Below, piece by piece: positions 58,245 through 64,000 of a DNA stretch of 64,000 nucleotides. This stretch comes from Azorhizobium oxalatiphilum (lineage in GTDB: Bacteria > Pseudomonadota > Alphaproteobacteria > Rhizobiales > Xanthobacteraceae). A program made the translations under genes and the position numbers. The first letter of the stretch is position 1; each line of letters begins with the position of its first letter. Location: the NCBI RefSeq assembly GCF_014635325.1, contig NZ_BMCT01000001.1:649743-713742 (forward strand), given 5' to 3'. The notes below the pieces were generated by a model. The model did no database searches, was not told where the DNA came from, and worked only from the letters and a program-made list of their open reading frames with translations.

Positions 58245-58610
58245 ATGGACGTCGTGATCTACCACAATCCCGCCTGCGGCACCTCGCGCAACGTGCTGGC
58301 CATGATCCGCGACGCCGGCATCGCGCCGCGCGTGGTGGAATATCTGAAGACCCCGCTCACCCGCGATGAACTCGCCGCCCTCATCGCCCGCATGGGCGTT
58401 CCCGTGCGCGCGGTGCTGCGCGAGAAGGGCACGCCCTATGCGGAACTCGGCCTCGGCGATCCCGCGCTCGGCGACGATGCGCTGCTGGACGCCATGGCCG
58501 CCCATCCCATCCTCATGAACCGGCCCATCGTGGTGACGCCGCGCGGCGCCCGCCTGTGCCGCCCGAAGGAAACGGTGCTCGATCTGCTGCCCGAGGGATC
58601 CGCCGCCTGA
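58245..58610 (+). CDS. arsC: Glutaredoxin-type arsenate reductase ArsC
   Basis: 121-aa enzyme that reduces arsenate to arsenite using glutathione/glutaredoxin. IYHNPACGTSRNVLAMI carries the catalytic Cys near residue 11 in CGTSRN. TPLTRDELAALIARMG, and later MNRPIVVTPRGARLCRP with the anion-binding Arg residues, follow. Start: ATG 58245, though two in-frame ATGs (58230 and 58233) lie five and four codons upstream in a tandem repeat. The next gene overlaps its stop by one base (TGATG). ArsC-like proteins without arsenate activity exist, so arsenic is likely but not proven. Confidence 0.88.
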   Translation: MDVVIYHNPACGTSRNVLAMIRDAGIAPRVVEYLKTPLTRDELAALIARMGVPVRAVLREKGTPYAELGLGDPALGDDALLDAMAAHPILMNRPIVVTPRGARLCRPKETVLDLLPEGSAA

Positions 58611-59812
58611 TGCACACCGCCGCCCCGCGCCTGCCCTCGACGTGGCGGGTGGTGCCGGCTCTGGGCGTGATGGAAATCTTCGCCTGGGGCACCTCCTATT
58701 ATCTGCCGGCGGTGCTGGCCGAGCCCATCCGCGCCGATACCGGCTGGCCGCTGCCCTGGATCGTGGGCGCCCTGTCGCTGGGCATGCTGGTGGCCGGGAT
58801 CGCCGCCCCGCGCATCGGCCTCATGATCGGCAGGGGCAACGGGCGCGCCATGCTGGCCGCCGGCTGCGGGCTGATGGCGCTGGGGCTCGCGCTCATCGGT
58901 GCGGCCGGCTGGCTGCCGATGTTCGTCATCGGCTGGCTGGTGATCGGCCTCGGCATGGGCGCCTGCCTCTATGACGCCGCCTTCGCCGCCTTGACCCACA
59001 TCTATGGCGCCTCGGCGCGGCCCATCATCACCCGCCTGACGCTGTGGGGCGGTTTCGCCAGCCCCATCTGCTGGCCGATCTCGGCCTTTCTGGAGGCGCT
59101 TCTGGGGTGGCGGGGCACGTGCTTCACCTATGCCGGCGTCATGCTGCTGCTGTGCCTGCCGCTGGTGCTGTTCGCCTTGCCGCCCGGCGCGCGCAGGCCG
59201 GAGCCGACGCTCGCCGGTGCCGCGGCCGAGCGGGTGGCGGTGGCGGGACGGGAGCGGGCGACCTTCCTGCTCTACGCCGTCATCATGACCATCGGCGGCG
59301 CCACCGCCTCCACCATGTCGGTGCATCTGCTCACGCTGCTGCAGGCGCGCGGCTTCAGCCTCGCGGAGGCGGTGACGGTGGCGGCGGTGGTCGGCCCCGC
59401 GCAGGTGGCCTCGCGGCTCATCGAAATGGCCGGGCGCGGACGGCATGACGCGTTGTGGACGCTGGGCGCGGCGGTGGCGATGATGGCGGCGGGGCTGGCG
59501 CTGCTGATCGCCGGCTGGCTATGGGCCGGGGTGCCGCTGGCGCTCTACGGGGCGGGGACGGGGGTCTATTCCATCGCGCGGGGCACGGTGCCGCTGCGCC
59601 TGTTCGGGCCGGCGCGCTATGCGCAGATCATCGGCCGGGTGGCGCGGCCGAACCTCGTGGCGCAGGCGCTGGCACCCTCGCTCGCCGCCTTCGCGGTGGC
59701 GCGGCAGGGGCCGGACATGATGCTCGACATGCTGCTCGGCATCACCTGCCTGAACGTGCTGGTATTCGCGGTGCTGGTGCGGGTGGTGGGGCGGGAGCGC
59801 CCGGCCGCCTGA
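58610..59812 (+). CDS. MFS transporter adjacent to arsC
   Basis: 400-aa major-facilitator protein with about 12 hydrophobic segments. Near the start GVMEIFAWGTSYYLPAVLAEPIRADTGWPLPWIVGALSLG; GRAMLAAGCGLMALGLALIGAAG; later VAGRERATFLLYAVIMTIGGATASTMSVHLLTLLQARGF. These fit MFS in general. The start ATG 58610 overlaps the arsC stop by one base, so it is co-translated. Export of arsenite or an arsenic conjugate is an inference from position; substrate is unknown. Confidence 0.85.
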   Translation: MHTAAPRLPSTWRVVPALGVMEIFAWGTSYYLPAVLAEPIRADTGWPLPWIVGALSLGMLVAGIAAPRIGLMIGRGNGRAMLAAGCGLMALGLALIGAAGWLPMFVIGWLVIGLGMGACLYDAAFAALTHIYGASARPIITRLTLWGGFASPICWPISAFLEALLGWRGTCFTYAGVMLLLCLPLVLFALPPGARRPEPTLAGAAAERVAVAGRERATFLLYAVIMTIGGATASTMSVHLLTLLQARGFSLAEAVTVAAVVGPAQVASRLIEMAGRGRHDALWTLGAAVAMMAAGLALLIAGWLWAGVPLALYGAGTGVYSIARGTVPLRLFGPARYAQIIGRVARPNLVAQALAPSLAAFAVARQGPDMMLDMLLGITCLNVLVFAVLVRVVGRERPAA

Positions 59813-59828
59813 GCTTTCGGAAGGGCGC

Positions 59829-60059
59829 TCAGTCGTCGTCCGGCATCTCGGTGTCGCCGGAGCGCAGGGCGCGCACGAAGCTGCCGTGCTGTTGCACGAT
59901 GCGGCCATCGCTATAGAGCGTGACGCTGCGCACGTTGCCGGCCTTCACCAGCGCGAGGCCCTTCTCCCAGCCGCTCTGCAGATCCCGAACCTCCAGCGAC
60001 TGCATCCAGGAGTCAGACGTCTGGAACCAGGACAGGTAGATCCCCTCGTTTCCAATCAT
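59829..60059 (-). CDS. Small conserved hypothetical protein
   Basis: 76 aa, cytoplasmic. GIYLSWFQTSDSWMQSLEVRDLQSGWEKGLALVKAGNVRSVTLYSDGRIVQQHG (landmarks WEKGLALVKAGNVRSVTLYSDGR). Compact beta-type fold expected. ATG 60059. Converges on the MFS gene with 16 bases between stops. Function unknown. Confidence 0.6.
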   Translation of the reverse strand: MIGNEGIYLSWFQTSDSWMQSLEVRDLQSGWEKGLALVKAGNVRSVTLYSDGRIVQQHGSFVRALRSGDTEMPDDD

Positions 60060-60320
60060 GGCGGTGCCCAGAGTCGAAGTTACCGCCGAAGGGTGCCCGA
60101 TCCGCCAAGGCTGTCAAGGGTAGTCCAAGTATTTGGTTGACGGCCCGCCAGTAGAGCGGCCGGCAATGCGCGGCAGACTTTGTCTGGCGGTTACATGGTA
60201 GGCTATCGATGCGTGATCGGGTGCCGCAGAACTTCCGATCACTTTCGCATTGCAGCAGAACGTCCGGCGGCCTGAACCGTAAAGCGATCCAGCGCCGCCA
60301 GAGGGGGGCTGGCAATGAAC

Positions 60321-60362
60321 GAGAGTGTTTCTGCGTTCGCGTGAAACACCGAAACGCTCTAG
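60321..60362. repeat. Half copy of family B repeat (copy 4)
   Basis: GAGTGTTTCTGCG, then TGAAACACCGAAACGCTCTAG: one half of the family-B element, ending in CTCTAG. It lies in the 558-base gap between the small hypothetical gene and ilvA, just before family A copy 5. Confidence 0.75.
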
Positions 60363-60393
60363 GGCCGATCGACATTCAAAACACAGCGCCAAT

Positions 60394-60587
60394 GCAGCAA
60401 TAGACCGTCATGGCCGGGCTTGTCCCGGCCATCCACGCCGGGCCGACGGTGCTGACCTCTAAAGACTGATCCCAGCGGAACCGCGTGGATGCCCGGAAGT
60501 CGGATGCTTCCGACTTCCGCACGTTGGAAGCCAAAGTCGGAAATATCCGACTTTGGGGACAAGCCCGGGCATGACGGTGTTCTGTTG
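60394..60587. repeat. Palindromic repeat, family A, copy 5, with nested insert
   Basis: Left half TAGACCGTCATGGCCGGGCT-TGTCCCGGCCATCCACG. Right half CGTGGATGCCCGG, then a ~60-base insert (about 60496-60556: AAGTCGGATGCTTCCGACTT, ACGTTGGAAGCC, AAAGTCGGAAATATCCGACTTT), then GGACAAGCCCGGGCATGACG. As in copy 3 the insert sits in the hairpin loop, but here in the opposite half. Confidence 0.9.
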
Positions 60588-60617
60588 AAAAACGAGCCCG
60601 TTGAATGTCGATCCGTC

Positions 60618-62156
60618 CTAGCCGGCGAGGAACTGCCGGTAGGCCGGGTTGGAGGTCTCCTCCCAACTGGGATAGCCCAGCGTCTCCATCCACTGGCGGA
60701 AGCGCTCCCGCTCTTCGGGCGCCACCTGGATGCCGGCCAGCACGCGGCCGTGGTCGGCGCCGTGGTTGCGGTAATGGAACAGCGAGATGTTCCACTCGGG
60801 CGCGAGGCTTTCGAGGAAGCGCGACAGCGCGCCCGGCCGCTCGGGGAATTCGAAGCGGTAGAGCAGTTCGTTCTCCAGCCCCGGCACCCGGCCGCCCACC
60901 ATGTAGCGCACATGGGCCTTGGCCATTTCGTTGTCGGACAGGTCCACCACCTCGTAGCCGGTGCCGGTGAGGGCGGCGATGACCTCGGCCTTCTCCTTCT
61001 CGCCCCGCGTCAGGCCGATGCCCACGAAGATGCGGGCCGGCGTGTCCGGCCCGGCGAAGCGGTAGTTGAACTCGGTGATGGAGCGCAGGCCCAGCGTGCG
61101 CATGAACTGCCGGTAGGCGCCCGGCTGCTCGGGGATGGTGACGGCGAGCAGCGCCTCGCGATGCTCGCCCACCTCGGCCCGCTCGGCGATGGTGCGCAGG
61201 CGGTCGAAGTTCAGGTTCGCGCCGCTGTTGACGGCCACCAGGCTGCCGGTGCGCTCCCCGCCGCGCTCCACATAGGCTTTGAGCCCGGCAAGGCCGAGCG
61301 CGCCCGAGGGTTCGGCGATGGAGCGGGTATCGTCGAAAATGTCCTTCACGGCGGCGCACATGGCGTCGGTATCGACGGTGATCACCTCGTCCAGAAATGC
61401 GCGGCAGAGGCGGAAGGTCTCCTCGCCCACCTGCCGCACCGCCACGCCGTCCGCGAACAGGCCCACCTGATCGAGGATCACCCGGCTGCCGGCATCGAGG
61501 GCCGCCTTCATGCTGGCGGCATCCACCGGCTCTACGCCGATGACCTTGGTGGTGGGGCTGAGATACTTCACGAAAGCGGCCACCCCCGCCGCGAGGCCGC
61601 CGCCGCCGATGGGCACGAAGATGGCCTCGATGGGATCGGGATGCTGGCGCAGGATCTCCATGCCCAGCGTGCCTTGGCCGGCGATCACGTCCGGATCGTC
61701 GAAGGGGTGGATGAAGGTGAGGTTGCGCTCGGCCTGGATCTCGCGCGCCTTGGTCTGGGCCTCGTCGAAGGCGTCGCCATGCAGCACCACGGTGCCTTCC
61801 AGGCGCTTGACCGCCTCCACCTTGATGGAGGGCGTGGTGCGCGGCATGACGATGACCGCATTGATGCCGAGGCGCTTGGCGGCCAGCGCCACGCCCTGCG
61901 CATGGTTGCCGGCCGAGGCGCAGATCACGCCCCGTTCCAGCACCTCGCGCGGCAGGCGCGCCAGCTTGTTGTAGGCGCCGCGCAGCTTGAAGGAGAAGAC
62001 CGGCTGCAAATCCTCGCGCTTCAGATGGATCTGGGCGTCGAGGCGCGCGGACAGGCGCGGCATGGCGTCGAGCGGGCTCTCGATGGCGACGTCATACACA
62101 CGCGCCGAGAGGATGCGCTGGACATAATCGTTGATGAGCACTGCGGATCGCTCCAC
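60618..62156 (-). CDS. ilvA: Threonine ammonia-lyase (biosynthetic, ACT-containing)
   Basis: 512-aa PLP enzyme that deaminates threonine to 2-oxobutanoate for isoleucine. PLP lysine Lys57 in PVFSFKLRGAYNK, PLP-phosphate GGGGLAAG near 190, and SAGNHAQGVALAAKRLG; ERGGERTGSLVAVNSGANLNF. The C-terminal ~175 residues contain two ACT-like regulatory domains (RALLAVTIPEQPGAYRQFMRTLG..., later LLYRFEFPERPGALSRFLESL). The long form implies feedback control by isoleucine. ATG 62156. With ilvD, part of the branched-chain pathway in this window but not adjacent to it. Confidence 0.95.
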   Translation of the reverse strand: MERSAVLINDYVQRILSARVYDVAIESPLDAMPRLSARLDAQIHLKREDLQPVFSFKLRGAYNKLARLPREVLERGVICASAGNHAQGVALAAKRLGINAVIVMPRTTPSIKVEAVKRLEGTVVLHGDAFDEAQTKAREIQAERNLTFIHPFDDPDVIAGQGTLGMEILRQHPDPIEAIFVPIGGGGLAAGVAAFVKYLSPTTKVIGVEPVDAASMKAALDAGSRVILDQVGLFADGVAVRQVGEETFRLCRAFLDEVITVDTDAMCAAVKDIFDDTRSIAEPSGALGLAGLKAYVERGGERTGSLVAVNSGANLNFDRLRTIAERAEVGEHREALLAVTIPEQPGAYRQFMRTLGLRSITEFNYRFAGPDTPARIFVGIGLTRGEKEKAEVIAALTGTGYEVVDLSDNEMAKAHVRYMVGGRVPGLENELLYRFEFPERPGALSRFLESLAPEWNISLFHYRNHGADHGRVLAGIQVAPEERERFRQWMETLGYPSWEETSNPAYRQFLAG

Positions 62157-62308
62157 GGGAGGTCTTGAACTACGGCCGGCGGCGGACGCTGCCGCCTTAT
62201 AGGAGCGCCGTGCGGACTTGACCAGATCGGAGCCTTCGGCGCTGTGCGGGGCCGCCCCGTGCCGATTGCCCTGCGCCGACTGCCAGGCGGCCGGGCGGGG
62301 AAGGGGGC

Positions 62309-62539
62309 TCAGGAGCGGTTGCCCTCGGGGGCGTCGGGATCGGGGGTCCGGTGGAGCGCCTCGGCGATCCGGCGCTCAATATGCTCGCCATATTTCTCGC
62401 TGGCGCGCACCGCCTGATCGGACGTCAGGCCGTGGCGCTCGGCAAACGCCCTGAGACCGTGCGGCCCGGCGCCGGAGCTCGCGCAGGCGGACGGCTGGGG
62501 TGGGGGACGGGGAGAGGGAGGGGATTTGCCGCGGTTCAT
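62309..62539 (-). CDS. Small hypothetical protein
   Basis: 76 aa. The N-terminus MNRGKSPPSPRPPPQPSA is low complexity. The C-terminal part GLRAFAERHGLTSDQAVRASEKYGEHIERRIAEALHR looks like two helices and could be a real small domain. ATG 62539; the frame upstream is open but unlikely. Low confidence that it is translated. Confidence 0.4.
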   Translation of the reverse strand: MNRGKSPPSPRPPPQPSACASSGAGPHGLRAFAERHGLTSDQAVRASEKYGEHIERRIAEALHRTPDPDAPEGNRS

Positions 62540-62729
62540 GGATGGGATGCTCTGTTCTGGGTGTCTCCGGGGCGGTGCGCAGGATAGGCCATGGGCGCTG
62601 CCGCATCTTTCAACCGCAGAACGTGGACAGGCCCGGCCTGTTCCGGATTTTTCAGCATTGAGAATAGCTTGGCCGTGGAACGATCGGCCGGGGCGGGCGT
62701 TTCTCTGATACCAACAACGGGAGAAACCC

Positions 62730-63170
62730 ATGCGCAATACCCTGCTCGCCGCCGTCGCCGCCTCCGCGCTTGCCGCCACCACGCTCGCGGCGCCGGCCTT
62801 CGCCCAGAGCGCGCCTGCCCCGAGCACGGCCGCCACCACCACTGCCGCCACCACGGCGCCGAAGTTCGTCCCGGTGCCCGCCAGCGCCGTGATGAGCGAG
62901 CGCCTGAGCGATCTCAACGTCTACAACGCCGCCCAGGAGAAGGTGGGCGAGATCGAGGACGTGGTGATCGAGGGCAGGCAGGTAACGGGCTATGTGCTCT
63001 CCGTGGGCGGCTTCCTGGGGGTCGGCGACAAATATGTGGTGGTGAGCCCGGAGTCGGTGGCCGTCACCTACAATGAGAGCGAGAAGAAGTGGCATGCCCG
63101 CATGGATGTCACCAAGGACCAGCTCAAGTCCGCGCCCGAATACAAGTATGACGACAAGCACAAGAGCTGA
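62730..63170 (+). CDS. Secreted PRC-barrel domain protein
   Basis: 146 aa with a signal peptide (MRNTLLAAVAASALAATTLAA, cleavage after AFA near residue 25), a Thr/Ala-rich linker, and a PRC-barrel: LSDLNVYNAAQEKVGEIEDVVIEGRQVTGYVLSVGGFLGVGDKYVVVSPESV (landmarks VYNAAQEKVGEIEDV, GYVLSVGGFLGVGDKYVVV). The LGVGDKYV motif is typical of periplasmic PRC-barrel proteins of this order. ATG 62730, preceded by GGGAGA. Role unclear; perhaps envelope stress. Confidence 0.85.
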   Translation: MRNTLLAAVAASALAATTLAAPAFAQSAPAPSTAATTTAATTAPKFVPVPASAVMSERLSDLNVYNAAQEKVGEIEDVVIEGRQVTGYVLSVGGFLGVGDKYVVVSPESVAVTYNESEKKWHARMDVTKDQLKSAPEYKYDDKHKS

Positions 63171-63194
63171 TCGCCCGGATCACGCCTGACTCCA

Positions 63195-63255
63195 GCGCCG
63201 GGCCACCCGCCCGGCGCCGCCTCAGCTCCCGTTCGGCCGGACAGGCCGGGCGGGC
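63195..63255 (+). terminator. Terminator after the PRC-barrel gene
   Basis: Hairpin GCGCCGGGC/GCCCGGCGC followed by a second imperfect hairpin and GTTTTTGTG, 25-85 bases after the stop. Confidence 0.6.
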
Positions 63256-63642
63256 GTTTTTGTGTCTGCAAGGGGTGGGAGAGGGCTTTGCGCCCCGATT
63301 TCGGGCTTGCCTCTGCGGCGCACGCAACCGGCCGCCGAGCCCGCTTGCGAGGGAGGGATGGTGAGGAGGCATGGGCGCGGCAACAGGCCGCGAGCGGCAT
63401 GCCGGTCTCATCCCACCTATACCCCTGACATCATTGCCTGAATCCCCGCTGTGCGGCGGCTGTTTCCGCCCGTTCTTGGAATTATTGTATTTACATAAGA
63501 ATTTCAGAAACTTGCGCCACATCTGTGCGCCGCTTATCAGACAGACTCGACGCCGGATGTCCGGCTTTCCCCGCCGGCTCCGCGTCATGCGGTTTCGCGC
63601 GGGTCCCATTCATACCTACGCGAAGGCCGACAGCCCTTGGAC
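63256..63642. other. Intergenic region upstream of the glutamate synthase gene
   Basis: About 390 bases with no supported gene. Holds a degenerate piece of the family-C repeat (63270-63370) and an AT-rich stretch at 63480-63510 that likely includes the promoter of the following gene. Confidence 0.45.
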
Positions 63643-64000
63643 ATGCCTGCCACCCCCTATGGCCTCTACGATCCCGCGCTCGAAAAGAGCAGCTGCGGCG
63701 TGGGGTTCATCACCCGCAAGGATGGCCTGCAGACCCCGGACGTGCTCTCGAAAGCTCACGAGGCCCTGTGCGCCGTGCCCCATCGCGGCGGCATGTCCTC
63801 CGAGGGCGTGGGCGATGGCGCGGGCGTATCCATCGACCTGTCGCTGCCCTTCTTCCGCAAGATCACCGGCCGCGCGGACCTCGCGCCGGGCCGCTTCGGC
63901 GTCGGCAATTTCTTCATGCCCCGCGAGGAGGCCGAGCACGGCCGCGCCATGGGCATCATCCGCGCCGCCCTCAAGGACGAGGGCATGGCGATCCTCACCG
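63643..64000 (+). CDS. gltB: Glutamate synthase large subunit-type protein, N-terminal fragment
   Basis: 119 codons visible; the rest lies beyond the right edge. N-terminal class-II glutamine amidotransferase domain: the presumptive catalytic Cys18 in SSCGVGFITRKDG follows a 17-residue leader that would be removed on maturation. HRGGMSSEGVGDGAGVSIDLSLPFF is the glutaminase loop of the GOGAT family variant that reads HRGGMSSEG instead of HRGAVGAD. ATG 63643. The product converts 2-oxoglutarate and glutamine to glutamate. That it is full-length GltB rather than a related amidotransferase is inferred from these motifs. Confidence 0.8.
   Translation, partial: MPATPYGLYDPALEKSSCGVGFITRKDGLQTPDVLSKAHEALCAVPHRGGMSSEGVGDGAGVSIDLSLPFFRKITGRADLAPGRFGVGNFFMPREEAEHGRAMGIIRAALKDEGMAILT

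Overview
The window is high-GC chromosomal DNA, densely coding on both strands. It looks like an alphaproteobacterium of the order Hyphomicrobiales (Rhizobiales), most plausibly a Xanthobacteraceae-type genome (Azorhizobium/Xanthobacter/Ancylobacter relatives). The grounds are the rpsT-dnaA-dnaN-recF-gyrB block, the trpF-trpB-trpA-accD-folC order, an alpha-type AccD lacking most zinc-ribbon cysteines, and scattered palindromic intergenic repeats typical of this order. The family-level placement is inference. I see no rRNA, tRNA, CRISPR array, intact insertion sequence or prophage.

Layout. 1-786: 5' part of a phosphonate importer ATPase (phnC). 1.4-9.3 kb: amidase, polysaccharide deacetylase, SDR, pyridoxal kinase, PhzF-like isomerase, Old Yellow Enzyme, Nudix protein and FMN reductase, a loose redox/metabolite-housekeeping stretch. 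9.4-10.4 kb: queD and queE (queuosine precursor). 10.8-14.3 kb: a VOC dioxygenase-like protein, a DKNYY-repeat protein and a secreted protein; the last two share a promoter-like motif. 14.4-22.5 kb: pyruvate kinase, then a carboxylic acid uptake/CoA-activation cluster (crotonase, CaiB-type CoA transferase, GntR regulator, TctA-TctB-TctC). 23-32.7 kb: gyrB, a LysE-type exporter, an L,D-transpeptidase, recF, dnaN, dnaA and rpsT, all on the minus strand. 33-41.8 kb: NDUFA9-like protein, trpF, trpB, a small secreted protein, trpA, an inserted 2.3-kb accessory stretch with a broken antitoxin gene, accD and folC. 42.4-46.5 kb: an AT-richer methyltransferase with its own promoter/operator, a diguanylate cyclase and a lipid kinase. 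46.9-52.6 kb: YdeP-type molybdoenzyme with a coupled winged-helix protein, CsbD protein, an Imm50-like protein, ilvD. 53-60 kb: cyanovirin-fold secreted protein, a degenerate sensor kinase carrying a G12 tract, several small secreted or membrane proteins, and an arsC-MFS pair. 60.6-64 kb: ilvA, a PRC-barrel protein and the start of a glutamate synthase large subunit.

Amino-acid biosynthesis is well represented (trpF/B/A, ilvD, ilvA, gltB). The replication block shows tight coupling (dnaN-recF ATGA overlap). Three families of intergenic palindromic repeats recur (called A, B and C below). Two copies of family A carry a second ~60-bp double-hairpin element in the loop of one of their hairpins.

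The observations most worth a second look are the pseudo-histidine kinase with a 12-G homopolymer, the nested palindromic repeats, a crotonase without either catalytic glutamate, a perfect 25-bp-period palindrome array beside the gntR gene, a minus-strand terminator with no gene in front of it, and a relic antitoxin between trpA and accD.
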